NCBI GenBank assembly: GCA_030765045.1 | Contig: CM060962.1 | Coordinates: 263,847,647 to 263,911,646 of the forward strand | DNA length: 64,000 bases | Reading direction: 5' to 3' | Source of the DNA: Tenodera sinensis | Lineage: Eukaryota > Arthropoda > Insecta > Mantodea > Mantidae | In this document: one piece after another, positions 11,861-23,662 of the stretch | Position numbering within the stretch: position 1 is the stretch's first letter | Layout: each line of letters begins with the position of its first letter | Made by a program: the position numbers and the translations under genes | The notes under the pieces: generated by a model | Databases searched by the model: none | Seen by the model: the letters and a program-made list of their open reading frames with translations, nothing else | What the model was told of the DNA's origin: nothing

Positions 11861-12366
11861 TGACTCAGTAGTTTAGCTATGATCTTATGGATGACACAAG
11901 ACAGCCTGGGATTTCGCGTTGTTGTTTATTCCTCTCGCTCTGAAGTTTTACACCCTGCTTCAAGAGTGACATCTTTTCTTTCCCGAAATATTACGCGAAA
12001 GAGCATCAATAATACATTACATTGCCTTATAAAACAAAACAATTATAATGATACGCCCAATAAAATTATTCATAAATTATGCTTATTAGAGACACAAGAA
12101 ACCACACGATATAATGTTGTAGCAACACTGGCACTGCTTACAGTTCAACTTCCTTGTAGACATTAATTTTGAACTGCAGGTACAAAAGAGTTCCCAACTC
12201 CACAGCGCGATTGTCATGTAAATGACTTGATATATGATATTTTTGAGACGGTTATGCGAATTCAACCCATTATATTTTTAGTAATGCTTTCCTCACTTTT
12301 TCGTATTTTTTCTAGAAATGTGAAAGTCAGAGCACGCATTTTTTATGAAATTTTTTTGACGGTATA
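11861..12366. other. unassigned DNA
   Basis: A 95-codon plus-strand frame at 11879-12166 has no recognisable domain and no repeat match. Confidence 0.4.
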
Positions 12367-12374
12367 AAATACCT

Positions 12375-12690
12375 GCTTATCGTCTCCTTAGCGCAATGGA
12401 AGCGCTGCCACTTACCAAGCGGGAGAACCGGGTTCGATTCCTGGTACTGGTGTGGAGATTTTCTCCCTCTGGGGTGCACTCAGCCTCGTTAGGTCCCTCA
12501 GGGGCCGATTGGGTAGCTAATTGTTTGAGTAGTGGCAGCCCCTGGTTGCGAGGACGCTGACCACATCCCACCAGTAGTACTTCACCCCATTCATCTCGCC
12601 TATGGTAGCAGAAGTGTGGTACTCAGCGGCCGGGCGGTAGGACTTGGCCCGGAAAGGGCTGTTGTGCTGTGTGTGGGGTGGAATACCTTA
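12375..12690 (+). mobile_element. tRNA-derived SINE, family S3
   Basis: The head reads gtctccttagcgcaatgg and then the B box GGGTTCGATTCCTGG. The body has 'gagattttctccctctgg', 'actcagcctcgttaggtccc', 'ccacatcccacc', and 'cttggcccggaaagggctg' near the 3' end. Degenerate AATACCT flanks are consistent with a target-site duplication. This is the cleanest S3 head in the window; the anticodon arm does not fold like a functional tRNA. Confidence 0.88.
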
Positions 12691-13610
12691 TTTTTATGCC
12701 ATATGTACTCGGCAGAGAAAGTAAAAACTAGTGTGACTCCTATACATAGTTATGTTTTGTTTTTTAAGTTTTTTCTGCCTAATTTTGATTCAATAGCATG
12801 TGTTGGTTAATATTCTCCGTATGTATTCTTTTGTTTCTATTTAATGGCTGGTTACCATGACATAGTATGCTAACAAGTAGGAGAGGACGGTGTTGCATAA
12901 AACAAAAGGATGCAATAAACCTACATAATGTACATGAAATGTGCCGTTGTACAAAATCGAAGTTTGATATAACGGCGAACCCATTTTAAAGTCTAATAGA
13001 TGTATTTTTTCATTCATTCTTTCTTTTTCTTTCTTGGTGGTAGTTTCGAAGGGTGGTAGTGGTACATGAACGTGAGCCAAACTTTTTTTCACAGCTACCT
13101 ACTATAGAGAGATATGTTTTCGGTGAAATATGACTCTCTTTTGTCCACCCACCTCAAAGCCTTTGCCAACATAACAAAATTAAAAATGAGCAAACATTCT
13201 GCTTGCTTGCACCGCATTTCTATATCTTAGATTCTGGTTATCAGTGGGTATCACATAAATTACATTATATCCAAGATGAAAGGGTGATTTTGCATATACC
13301 GAGTAATTTATACAACTAAAACATTTTTTTCCCTTAGTTATTTATTTATTTATTTATTTATTTCAAAGTGAATTGTTGAGTATCTTTGTGAGATTATCAA
13401 CCTAAAAAAGAAAACATCCTCCCAACACGTCATTTCATTTTGCTGGAGAACTGTATTGTTAATTCTATTAATCTTCGTTTAATGTCTGAGAATGCGTGAC
13501 GTATATTATCTTTCGAGTAACTATAGAAAAAATCTCGGTGTTATCATACCAGGGATCTCGGTGGCTCCAAGTTCGTGCAAATTATCCGATCGTCAAAGAA
13601 ACTTTCATTT
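12691..13610. other. unassigned DNA with a short (TTTA)n run
   Basis: A TTTA tetranucleotide run lies at 13337-13363. No coding signal is recognised; the minus-strand frame at 12841-13092 is unremarkable. Confidence 0.45.
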
Positions 13611-13622
13611 AGTGGATTAGTT

Positions 13623-14248
13623 ACCAAGTGGGATGGCTCAGGCGGTAACGTCTGTGGCACACATTTGGGAGATCGCGTGTTCCATCCCCGTAGGGTATTT
13701 TCCACATCCATAGGTTTCCCTGGGGGATTCCCCTAGTGGCCAGGCGAATGCTGGGTAGGATTTCTATATTCCTGTCCTCCATTTGGTTACATTAATGGTT
13801 TCATTCCAATCGTCATACCGTTAGCTTTATTTCAGGGTTGGAAACGTCGGCAAGCGTCGCGGCAGCAGCTCGGCAGGGGGAACAAATTCACTTCCCTCGC
13901 ATTGGAAGGTGAGCCTAGTGGTTATCGGGCTCCTATGGAATGGTACACGCTCGAGAGGGGAAAGGAGGGCCAGTTTCCGAGTCCCGCCCCCCACCCCCCT
14001 TGGAATTACGAACTCGAAGCCCGAAGGGGTGGGAAAGGAACCGGGCTAGTCAGTCTCTGCCGGGGTGCTTCTACTGGGCAAATTTAGGCACCCAGCTCTC
14101 TGCTCTGTGGTGGCAACGTTCCGGCCGTCCTTTGGATCCATTCGCCTCATCCATCCTCCCGAGGGGTGCGCCGTCAGAGGTATAGACACAAATAATCGGC
14201 TTTCGGTGGAGGTGCTAAGTCCCACTCCGCAAGTTGTCATTGAGTCAT
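13623..14248 (+). mobile_element. long tRNA-derived SINE, family S4 (626 bp)
   Basis: Bounded by the perfect 12-bp duplication AGTGGATTAGTT (13611-13622 and 14249-14260). The 5' head has a tRNA-like A box ('tggctcaggcggtaacg') and a B box-like 'gtgttccatccccg'. A body of about 550 bp follows with 'ggccaggcgaatgctggg', 'tttcagggttgg' and GC-rich blocks. At over 600 bp it is unusually long for a SINE. The short frames here are incidental. Confidence 0.88.
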
Positions 14249-14278
14249 AGTGGATTAGTTTAATATATTGCATGAACT

Positions 14279-14700
14279 GAGCAAGTGGACTCTGCGGTAA
14301 CGCGTGAGGCTCGCGTTTGGGTGATCTGGGGTTTGATTCCCGTCGACAGCCCCTTGCAGCTTTGGGTTTCTGTGTTTTTCCAAGTTCGGCAGGTGAATCA
14401 GCGAATTATGGAGTGGCTTATAATGTACTTTCCATCACTTCCCTTATTCTGTTTCCTTCTCATTTTTCAGGTGTACTGTTAGATTTCGGGACGTATTGCG
14501 CTGCTAGAGTTGTGGAAGGCATGAATTCTCAAAAGGCTCCTGTTTGTTCTGTCATCGCCCTCTCTGCGCAACATCAGAAGTGGGAGATTTTTAGAGCTAG
14601 CAACTCTCAGAGACTATCGTGCGCCTCTGGCCTGTCTCCCTGCAGCTTATAGCCTTCTGTGGTTCCTTCACTTCATCCCTTCGTCTAGGGTTTACGGTAA
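14279..14700 (+). mobile_element. long tRNA-derived SINE, family S4
   Basis: The head 'gactctgcggtaacgcgtg' precedes the B box GGGTTTGATTCCCGTCG. The 3' body 'tgtggttccttcacttcatc' matches, inverted, the copy at 21.7-22.1 kb. It lies 19 bp after the right duplication of the preceding SINE, giving a tandem pair of the same family. Confidence 0.82.
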
Positions 14701-14754
14701 CAGTAATGCATATATGTATATAATATATCTGTAGATGCATAGGTATAAGTGTGC

Positions 14755-15195
14755 AGGGTGTCTCTTTTCGTGGTATGTATGGAATATTGCTCCATTTTGT
14801 TGAAAATATCCATCACCAGTTCTAAATCATCCAGTTACTCAATCCACTCCATGAGAATCCCTTGGTATTTGGCAGTATCCGCATGTGGAAAATAATTGAG
14901 TCCACTTTCTCTGTGCGGGTATTGCATACCAAAACCGAACTCCAACTGGATGCACAGTGCCTCATGAATGGCACGTGGATTTTGGAGAAGCCAACAGCGC
15001 AAGTTCTTTGGGTTCAAAAAGTCAATAAATTGTATCATGCTTCATCTGTGAACCATGTGACAGACAATATGCCAAGATTTTGCATAATAAACGTCTGAAA
15101 CTTGTGACAATACTTCACTTTGGACCATGCAACTGATGGACAAATGCAAACCTGCACGGGATTTGGTGAGCACTTTTCGTTACCCTCTGATACAT
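14755..15195 (-). pseudogene. Tc1/mariner-like transposase pseudogene
   Basis: Minus-strand segments in family order: FIMQNLGILSVTWFTDEA (the first catalytic block, with WFTDEA), then FLNPKNLRCWLLQNPRAIHE (the Y.N.QN.R.W...NP.AIHE block), then a degraded GVWCA region with HADTAKYQGILMEWIE, then IFNKMEQYSIHTTKRDTL in place of IFQQDGATPHTAR. Stops and frameshifts separate the pieces (for example after WFTDEA), and the second catalytic Asp is changed in the QQDGA block. It is not functional. Its type differs from the copy at 7.9 kb. Confidence 0.78.
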
Positions 15196-15199
15196 TTGG

Positions 15200-16115
15200 G
15201 TAAAGCTATTAAAATAATTACTTCCCTTTATTTACATCTTACGAGTAAATACTTACGATCCAGGGAATGGAAAAACTTGCATGGCAATGAACTAAAAATC
15301 TGGCAAGTAAAATCGTGTTGAATAAATACTTGCAGCGGAAATACATACTTCCCCATTTAAAAGGTTGACCAAAGACAGCCTCGTCGACGTGTTACTGTTG
15401 CAGTTTATATTAAAATGGTTGCCTAAATGTGTATTTGGGAGACAAAGCCTTGTAAAGATGGCAGAGATCTAAGCCTTAAAACCCTAAACCCCTACTTGTG
15501 TGTGAAGATAAAAGTAAGGATTATTTAACTCATTATTTCCTTCCCCAATGTAGGCAAACACGGAGGGGCAATCACACAAAATAAAATAAAAAACACTGGA
15601 AGCATTCCTATGCTACCTGCGCGACCTTTGTAGTCCAAATGGATGCCCATTGATTGATTGCATTAGAGTTTGCAAAACGGGATCGTGTTTTGCTGAAAGA
15701 ATTGCGCAGAAAGTCAACAAATGGATAGTTTTTGCAAATACTTCAGAGGAAATGAATCCAGCAAGAAGGTACTGATCAAAAGTTTCAAGTTCTCGCGTTG
15801 ATTGTCGTATTGGACTGCATCCATATAGAATCAGAGAAATGAAGATGGCATGGTGATGACAAAATCAATTTTTGATTTCTTGATACTGTTATTGATTTCT
15901 TTATACCAAACTGCTCCTTAATTGACATATCGCCACAATCTTACGTTTGAAAGAGCAGCTGCGAGAGTCTAGACCAATATGACAGTCTGGTATTTAATAG
16001 AAAATACCTACTTGCGAACAATTGAAGAAAACCAGGGCAAGTAAACATGTGCTTTAAAGAAACCAGAAATTTGCAAAGTACTCTCTTTTATCACTTACTT
16101 TAAACACGTAGAAAG
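15200..16115. other. unassigned DNA
   Basis: No family match and no coding signal. Part may be the remaining body of the transposon whose transposase lies just to the left. Confidence 0.4.
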
Positions 16116-16119
16116 CTTT

Positions 16120-16259
16120 TGCTTGACAAGTAAGTTCTTACAACCATTCACTAGTAACGTTGTATGCCAAGATTTCACAGAAACTGCGCGTTTTGAAGTC
16201 TCCTGAATAAAAACGGTTGTTTTTAAAAAAATATCCACGTGTGTTTAAATGTGTGTGTA

Positions 16260-16324
<65 letters not shown>

Positions 16325-17015
16325 GGGGATGTCCGTGAATAAGCATAAACCAGAAGTTCGTTAAATACAAAACTTGGCATTTGCATTTTCCATCTTTCAA
16401 GGATGCCACACGAAGACAAGCTAAAAGATACCTCTCAGATAGAAAATGTTAACAACATTTTAGTTTTCTCAAAATTTGCTCTAACAATTTTGATTAAAAT
16501 ACCGCATGTTTAAGACATGTTTCATGCAGATGAAGAGTAAAACTTGAGTTTTATGCCAATAGCCTATGAAGCCTATTTCACTGTTAATGATTTTGGCATA
16601 ACTGGTAAACCTCACAACAAAAAGTAGCACACCATTAAATGTTAAAGTATATCATTTATGTGCAGTGAATTTATTGTGGAGTAACACATTTCCAGGATAT
16701 GCCTTATTATCGGTTTGAATTTTCCAATACTTATGTTTTTTTCCAAAAGGAAGTTCATGTGTGTCCGCCCCCCTCTTTCTCCTGATTATGCTGGAGGATG
16801 TCAAATCCATCACTTAGTGACCAACTCTTAAAATATTTAACTATCGCTGTAGTTACTATATCGTCATTACACCTACAAGGAAATATGTATTAAAACCATT
16901 TCTACAATTGGTTATATATGTCCATTAAGAGGAAATATATAGACAAATTAGGGTTTTTAAGGGCTTTAAAAGAGTGAGTAGAAGAAGTCATGCGAGTGCA
17001 ATACATCATTTTTTG
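16120..17015 (+). mobile_element. element A copy A6 (near full length, diverged)
   Basis: All blocks are present in order: 'gatttcacagaaact', 'ttttgaagtctcctgaataa', (GT)n at 16257-16321, 'ctttcaaggatgccacacg', 'cataactggtaaacc', 'attacacctacaaggaaat', and the terminal 'gtgagtagaagaagtcatgc' plus 'gagtgcaatacatcat'. Identity to the 62.6 kb copy is low, so this is an old insertion. Confidence 0.85.
16257..16321. repeat. (GT)n microsatellite inside element A
   Basis: A GT dinucleotide run with one TATG interruption at the left, at the usual internal site of the element. Confidence 0.95.
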
Positions 17016-17094
17016 GGGGGAAAGGGTTCATATATTGAGTAGATGTACCCGGTCTCTTCCAACAAGCATCTTAATGACTCACGGGATTACCGCT

Positions 17095-17327
17095 ACAGGT
17101 CTATAACAGCCTGGCCAGTCTAGACGAGAAGTTTGCCCTTTTCTCCCACTAGATATCCAGTTTTTCTTTTCCAATTTGTTTGCCGCTGCCAGGATTGTGT
17201 TTCTTTCGGGGGTGGGAGTGCGAGCACCAAATTCCATCCGGTATACCCTTCGAATAGCTGTAATTGGATTCGTAATCCAGTTTTGTTTCACAAGGAAGAA
17301 CGTTGATTTAATGTACCACATTTTCAC
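17095..17327 (-). pseudogene. Tc1/mariner-like transposase N-terminal fragment
   Basis: The minus-strand frame reads FLVKQNWITNPITAIRRVYR then MEFGARTPTPERNTILAAAN. This matches the N-terminal helix-turn-helix of mariner-type transposases (pattern fLVk.yW.t.SitatqR.fR..Fg.r..Ps.ntIl..v.KfeetGs). The frame stays open for 82 codons and ends at the family's GRP-like hinge, after which homology stops. Only the DNA-binding part survives. Confidence 0.72.
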
Positions 17328-17578
17328 AGAGACTGGAGCAAAATATCCAAAACCTTAAAAGTGAGCAACATGAACAACGGAGGAAACATATACTTCACGT
17401 TAATGGAGATAAACCTTGCAGAAATAGTTTCATTACATATTTCGTTGCAGGTAAAGGAAACCGAATCGAAAAGCAGTCACAATATTCTAGCCTTTAAATT
17501 CCATACTGTTTATACGACATCACGAGAAGCAACTGAACAGCAGCGCCAGTTTCAAAATAATAAAATTGAAAACCTCAA

Positions 17579-17809
17579 AAAATAAAAATAATTTGTTTTT
17601 AATGACGCTGTCTATTGCCAGGATCACATCAGCGTCAACGGTGTGCCGGATTTTTGTTCCGCAGGAGTTCTTTTACACGCCAGTAAATCTACTGATATGG
17701 GGCTGTCGTTTTTAAGCACACTTACAAACCATCGATCTGGGCCGAATTTGAACCCGAGACTTTGGGATCAGTAGGGCAGCATCTAACCAACTGAGCCACC
17801 TAGATCGAC
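17579..17809 (-). mobile_element. tRNA-derived SINE, family S2
   Basis: Bounded by the perfect 12-bp duplication TGAAAACCTCAA (17567-17578 and 17810-17821). On the minus strand the head has 'ggtggctcagttggttagat' and a B box within 'gtttgaa' of the first arm; the tail carries 'gacagcgtcattaaaaacaa'. Same family as 11.3 and 40.0 kb. Confidence 0.92.
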
Positions 17810-17821
17810 TGAAAACCTCAA

Positions 17822-18529
17822 GAGTTAATAACACCAAAGACCTCGAAAAGACTGATGCAACCTAAAAGGTTATATAAAATTAATGACGAGCTTTATAAAA
17901 ATCTATATTTTGTGGGATGTGTTTCTGTGTATCCGTTATTATTGTATTTTATTGGTTGGTCCGGATGTGCGCAGCAGTGGATTGGGTGGCCTACTCCCAC
18001 GTTGCATAGAAACTACTATTGTCATGCACCGGAAAGACGTCCAAATTAAGATACGTCCTGCTTATACGCAAGAGCTGTTCTGTAAATTTGTGACAACAGT
18101 CTCTTTCGTGTCATCTAGAACCACAGGATCCTGCTGTCCCACGCGTAGTGGGCGATTTAAAGCATGCAGCCTACCATGATTCCTCAGTCGTTCCAATTAA
18201 TGGAGGAAAAAGAAAATGCAGTCCAATTGTGTAACTGGAAACCTTGGGCTATAAATTGTTTGTACTTATTTTGGCCGCTCCATGATAGAACGAGTGAAGC
18301 ACTAATCACCATAAAGCAGCGGAAGCCACATTATTTACCAAGCTTCAGTACGTGTCCGTCAGGAAGCTATGAATTGCAGCTGCACAGTAATACCCATTCC
18401 TAAGGACATAAGGACCCTTCACAAGTAGGCCACCCAAACTACCACTCAGAACATATTTGAACAACCGACACATAACTTCTGAATAAAGGTGAAGTGACAG
18501 TAAATATCTAAAGTATTTTAATCATATCC
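17822..18529. other. unassigned DNA
   Basis: Two overlapping plus-strand frames (17855-18403) have no recognised motif. Nothing else is seen. Confidence 0.4.
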
Positions 18530-18725
18530 TTAGAGCCATTTTTACGAAAGTCAATAAAAGTTTCGTTTAGTGTGAAAGATTTTCCTGAAAATCTTAAGTG
18601 TTGCATCTTTGGAATAACTTAAATACCATGTAGGGTATTTATTCAAATGTTCCGAACACAGGAATCTTTTATAGAATCCTTTTTTTGGTGTAAGGTATCT
18701 CAAAATATGCATTTCCAGTCCATTC
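18530..18725 (-). mobile_element. element A fragment A7
   Basis: Contains 'agagccatttttacgaaagt', 'gaaaatcttaagtgttgcat', and 'atcctttttttgg' followed by 'atctcaaaatatgcatttcc', the minus-strand order of the family middle and head. Confidence 0.6.
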
Positions 18726-19094
18726 TAATAATTAGATAAATACAATATTTCCACGTGGTGCTGAAAGTCCAAAATTAATGAAAATGTTCATTAAAAATTA
18801 ATGGAATATTGTTAAACACGGCTAAAGTGTTGAATAAATCTGTGTTTTGTTTTGGTATGCATTGTTCATGAATACTGTTGATAAACCATGTTAACGAAAA
18901 AGTGGATGCTGTTGCCGGAATTATTGACTTGTAAAATTAATAATTTTGTAAATAAATTATGCATAGGTCCAAAAGTAATTTCAGCAAATAATTTCCATGT
19001 ATTAAAATCGCGCCTATAAGCATTCAGTAACCATGTCTCCATTTATATGCTTCTTAACGATGGTTTTATAGTATATCATTATCATTGGCTTTTT
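18726..19094. other. unassigned AT-rich DNA
   Basis: No coding or repeat signal recognised. Confidence 0.45.
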
Positions 19095-19345
19095 GGAGGT
19101 TATATATTAGATCTCACACACACACGCACGCGCACGCGCCCACCCACCCACGCACCCACACACCCACGCACACACGCACACACACACACACACTCTCTCA
19201 TTCATATTTTCAGACTCTAGGAAGGATAGGGAATAATCTTGGGTAGAGAAAAAGTCCCAACCTGCAGCCGGGATTCAAACTCGCGACCCCTCGCACAGGA
19301 GGCAGGTGCTCTACCGACAGAACTAGAAGGCCAGCCTGGCAAATA
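19095..19345 (-). mobile_element. tRNA-derived SINE, family S5, with (AC/GT)n tail
   Basis: On the minus strand it starts with 'ggccttctagttctgtcggt' and 'agagca' (A box) and then the B box GAGTTTGAATCCCGGC. The body includes 'ttgggactttttctctaccc' and 'attattccctatccttcc', and it ends directly in an imperfect (GT)n tail (19115-19192 on the plus strand as AC, CCCACG and CGCACG variants). The same layout recurs at 25.0 and 37.2 kb. It truncates the LINE fragment to its right. Confidence 0.82.
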
Positions 19346-19419
19346 CGTTGCCATTCTGTGCAGTTTGGCAGCAATATTACTCCTATCATTTCTTAGAGCC
19401 ATCTGAGCAAACATGTAGA

Positions 19420-19640
19420 ATATCTTTCGTTCTATCTTCCTGGTGATGTCCATTCTTAATTGGCGCTCTGTCCATTCTTGTCTGTTATTCAATATTTTCT
19501 TCTATACCAAATTGAAATTTTGCTCCTTCCTAATATCTTTATGTTTTATCCTGTCCATCCACGTACAACCCTTTACAGCAGTTATGAACTTCAACTTTAC
19601 CGATTGGTTTCTGCTTAAGTTTTTTGAGTCGGTACCCATG
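19420..19640 (-). pseudogene. non-LTR retrotransposon ORF2 C-terminal fragment
   Basis: Minus-strand frames read KLKFITAVKGCTWMDRIKHK then DIRKEQNFNLV-stop, and NNRQEWTERQLRMDITRKIE. This is the hallmark C-terminus of insect endonuclease-reverse transcriptase LINEs (em.fmr...GyT..DrkrNedIrkELni......ky...W..Hl.RM...RipK). A stop and a frameshift interrupt it, and the far end is cut off by the S5 SINE. Confidence 0.75.
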
Positions 19641-20635
19641 CTTCATGTCTACTGATGAGAGATTACAGCATCCAGAACACAATGGCGCATCTGGACTCAG
19701 CTATGCTGTACACGTCACACTGCAGTCAACCACGACAGCTAGAAATATGTTTGGTCGAAGTTTAGGCAATTCCTTGGCGACAGCCCTAGCGGCCATCGAG
19801 GGACTCAACATCTGAGCGTTTCTCAGCTGGGTTGGGAACGAGGAAAAGAACAAAAAAAAACAAAGCTTGACCAACTTGTCTAGGACAACATCGTGGGTAG
19901 AGGTGCCGAAACATATGTAAATACTTTTCAGGGTTGTCAAACTTTCTCATTGCATCACTCTCCGCTGAGTATATATCTCAAAATGCAATTGCAACACTTA
20001 CATAATATTTCAATATACGAGAGGTAAATTTTTTTATACGAAAGAGATTTGTTCAAGAAATAATAACATAATTTTAATAGTAAAGTAATGTCAGTCTAAA
20101 GTTTGAGAATCATAATGGAAGAATTGTGGTGAGGATGAACAACCTTTTGTACTCTGCTTCAGAATTGTTATACACTCTATTGGTGTTAAAATACAATGTT
20201 AATATTAATACGTATTGCAGTTTATTTCAATATGTGGATACGGCTTTTAATGCTTTTTATATTCAATAGGGAGGTAGGGAATCATGATTTTTATACTTCA
20301 AAAATACTAGGTACGTCAAATGGAGATATTCGTGAAGTGAATGGAAGCGAAAGAGCATAACAAAGTGAATATTTGTTAAAGAACATATCAGGAGGCATAC
20401 AGTCAATGTACAAAGGTATATTACACCTTCATATTGGGAATTAAATACAGTCATGGTCATTGCGTATTTGAAAATATAGCTTGAATATTGCTATACTAGA
20501 TTTTGGTCCATGTCCTTGAGTATTAGTGAAAATAGCACACCTATAGTGCCTGATCATTATCAGAGCTAGATATATATAGGTCAAAAGCGATACAACCTTA
20601 TATGGTAATAAAGGTTTAAAATATAAACCACACCA
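19641..20635. other. unassigned DNA
   Basis: Short random frames only. No repeat match apart from general AT richness. Confidence 0.45.
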
Positions 20636-20639
20636 AAAG

Positions 20640-21295
20640 AAACACTACAAAAGATCATGTTGCACGAGGGTAGCGACTCGCATTCTGGAGGTCCTGGGTC
20701 GATCACCGGCGACCACACACTCTGACTTGGGCTTTTCCGTGGTTTCCCCATGTCACTTAGTCGAATGCTGTGGTGCATTATTTCATACCACGGTTTCCTT
20801 TCCATCATTTCCATTCATTCCATTTCCTTATCATCTTTCATCTGTACTTTCAGGCGAGAAGTATTGACAGTGCTGGAAGGCGCGGATGCTTGCGCATGGT
20901 AACTACTGTTCTCGGAGCTAGGTGGCGATTGAGTGGCCGCTGTCCTCCGTCGGGGTCGGGGGGAGGGGGGACGGTTGTGTGGTTCCTGACCCGCGGTGCG
21001 ATGGCTCCGTCGAGAGCGGGGAGCGCTTGTGGGCCATCGGACCCGCGGTGTGGTGGCTGCTCGGTGGAGGCTGGCGCCGGAATGAAGAGATCTCAGCACT
21101 TGTCAGGCACTTCAGCACGTCTCTGTGACCCATCTAACCCTGACCATGTGGCACCCTGTGGTTTCCTCACTTCTTCCCTGCCTCCTAGAGGTGTTAGCAC
21201 TCAACAGACCTGCGTAAATCGAGGTGTGCGAGCTGTTCCCTCTGTGTATGTGTCCCATACCGCTTTTACCTTATTATAACTCCCATTAAGCACTA
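20640..21295 (+). mobile_element. long tRNA-derived SINE, family S4, GC-rich centre
   Basis: The head 'actcgcattctggaggtcct' followed by 'gggtcgatcac' is the S4 B-box region. Then come 'ttttccgtggtttcccc', 'cgaatgctgtgg', 'tttcaggcgagaag', and a 3' 'gtggtttcctcacttcttcc' tail shared with 14.5 kb. A strongly GC-rich core (about 20920-21070), including a run near 20955-20970, makes this the most GC-rich stretch of the window and explains the overlapping arginine/proline-rich frames on both strands. Confidence 0.75.
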
Positions 21296-21678
21296 GCAGT
21301 AAAGTCATTACATTACAATTTTCATTTTAATCTCCTTTCTAACTTTAATTCTTGGAATTGTCTCATACACTGGTTGCAACTGACTAATTTTTGTTCCATA
21401 TCCTTATCATTATATCGTAAGATGTCACAGCCTAAATATTAAAATATTTATACTTGTTCTAAAATACTGTCTTCATTTGCAGTCTTTGATCTGACTAGAA
21501 GTTTTCCTCTCAAAGCCTTTATTTTCGTTTTCGTGGTTCAAATTCTATATTACTAGATTTCACATAGATTTGCGTGACTGTGTCACAGTTTTTACCCCAT
21601 TATCATTTAGTCTTCTTCAGATAGGAGAGGTTTTAAATAAACATTATTTTGTAAAGTTTCTATTTATTTAAAATGTAA

Positions 21679-21711
<33 letters not shown>
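21296..21711. other. unassigned DNA with a short (GT)n run
   Basis: A (GT)n of about 30 bp lies at 21680-21710, directly against the tail of the next SINE. Nothing else is recognised. Confidence 0.5.
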
Positions 21712-21713
<2 letters not shown>

Positions 21714-22145
21714 AAGATGGGATGAAGTGAAGGATCCACAGGAGGCTACAGGGTACAAGCAGCTAGCTGCCATGATGCGCGTAAGCTCTTAACCGTTTGA
21801 GACTGGAAGACAGTCTCAGCCCTGGAACTGCCGAGAGAGGACAATCAACAATCCGTCGACCAAGCAGCCCTTCAGCGTCCACGTGGAATACTCTTTCCTT
21901 TGAGTAAGAATCCGCACACCTGTTCGTCATCGCCATACGTCACGACACTCGAAAATGAGCAGGAAACGGAGTGAAAGTTAAATGATGGAAAGGACACCAT
22001 GGTAGATGAGAAACCACCTCAGAATTTGCCTGCCGACCACAAAAAACCATAATACTCTAAGGTCAGAGGGGGTGTCAAAGTAAAGAGAACCTAGGACCTC
22101 CCGAATGCTAGCTTCACACATTATCGCGGAGTCACCTCACGAAAA
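21712..22145 (-). mobile_element. long tRNA-derived SINE, family S4
   Basis: The left end 'gatgaagtgaaggatccaca' plus 'ggaggctacaggg' is the inverted 3' tail of the 14.3-14.7 kb copy. The right end 'acctcccgaatgctagc' is the inverted S4 head ('gcattcgggaggt'). The B box is weak ('aacctaggacc'). Confidence 0.75.
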
Positions 22146-23434
22146 ACATGCACTAGACGCAACAATACGCTTCGAAACACAAACCGAATAGCCTCTAGGA
22201 GTAAACAGTGAGAAGAAACAAATAGGATATGAGCCGACCATAACTACGTATTATTAAGATAATTATAGATAATCTGGAGGAGAGTAATCATTCTGGTAGG
22301 AGTTCAAGGAACTATTCGTCATATTTGGCTCCAAATTCCAAACTGATTTTGAAAGTATCTAAACTTGCACTTAAAGGCGCGCTAATCTTATTAAGACGCC
22401 ACCTGTATTTTAAAAACCCAGTATTCTTGTATTTATTTTGTTTAAATAGTGTACCACATTCTACAATTTTATTCAGTTTATTACATTAGTTTATTATTTA
22501 TATATCACAGTTGTTCCAGTTTTCTTACTCTACCTCGTTTGATTCGTTTTTATATATTCTTTATTCTTCCCTTTGTTTTGGGGCAAGCTCATAATTGAGT
22601 ACTTAGCATAACATTTAACTGTGGTAAATAGCTCCATCCAGGGCAGAGACAGTGGCCCGGTTGTCATTACTGCACTAACGGATTCATAAAGTAGTGCCGT
22701 GGGAGCAGTGGGCCGCTAGTGGCGATAATTTTGCTCTCGAGACCTCCGTTTTTCGACCACTGACATTTCACTTGCCAATAGGCAAATATGCCATTGGGCT
22801 AGGGCTGCTAAACAAAGCTCCCTTTGTATGTAACCACAAATACAAACGTAGGGGGGGGGGGGGTCGCATTGAGAACAAAGCATGCGACGTAACAGTTACT
22901 GCGAAGAACTTTACATAAGCTCACTCTTTGTCATGATGGGGTATCTATTAAAATCCATTAAAAAGCCAAGTCTCTGTATAAAACAATTATTACATTATTA
23001 CATGGCCTGAAGCCTCTCATGTATTATACATAGACACCTATACATATGCATACCACAACGATAAGGACTAAAGAGTAACTCCTCGTGGGTATGTCAACCA
23101 AATAAAAGAGGACTAACAACCTGGGGGCATCAGCTTTTGCTCGCAACCAGTTGTTCAACCTCTGTTTCACATTTCCCTAATGACATCCATTTCATTATCA
23201 TACGGATACATTGCATAAACCCTTGTGTTTTACTATCCAACATACTCTGTAGATTTACAGGTAATACGTTTACACTTTTGTAAAACTATACATTACTGTC
23301 ATACACATATAAGTGCTTCGCAGTGTATTACAATGACAGTATTTTGAAAATAAAAGACTTGCCCATGTCTGTTAAAATGAACGCTGTTTAGAAGCTAACA
23401 ACACTAGGTAAAACCTGACTAGCAGAATGGAGAA
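22146..23434. other. unassigned DNA with a poly-G run
   Basis: A G13 homopolymer lies at 22851-22863. A 74-codon frame passes over it without coding character. No repeat match found. Confidence 0.45.
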
Positions 23435-23560
23435 GTGTGTTACATTCACATCACTTCTCTATTTACTATCATTTAGCTTTACATCTCTACTGCACATTAT
23501 TCTTACAAACGTAAGTTTGTCATTCGATTCGTTTTCATAAATATATGTAGATCTTGATAG
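23435..23560 (-). mobile_element. element A terminal fragment A8
   Basis: Reads 'gtgttacattcacatcactt' plus 'ctctatttac' and 'attattcttacaaacg', the inverted terminal block of the family. Confidence 0.6.
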
Positions 23561-23662
23561 AGTTACAAGTCCTATGCAAGAACAGTCTGATAGTGGGGTT
23601 ACCTACAGAATTACAAGATTTTTAACTGAGGTTTTCTTCATCAGAGAAGTTAATTTATAGAG

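Noticed and set aside
12380..12450. Possible functional tRNA gene
   Set aside because: A and B boxes are present, but the arms do not form a cloverleaf, and the segment is fused to a SINE body that recurs at 4.3 and 24.5 kb.
17883..18179. 98-codon frame considered as a transposase remnant
   Set aside because: None of the helix-turn-helix, QQDGA or PPRSPDLTP blocks can be found in any frame.
20770..21279. 169-codon frame in GC-rich DNA
   Set aside because: It lies entirely within an S4 SINE, is overlapped by antisense frames of equal quality, and owes its length to GC richness.
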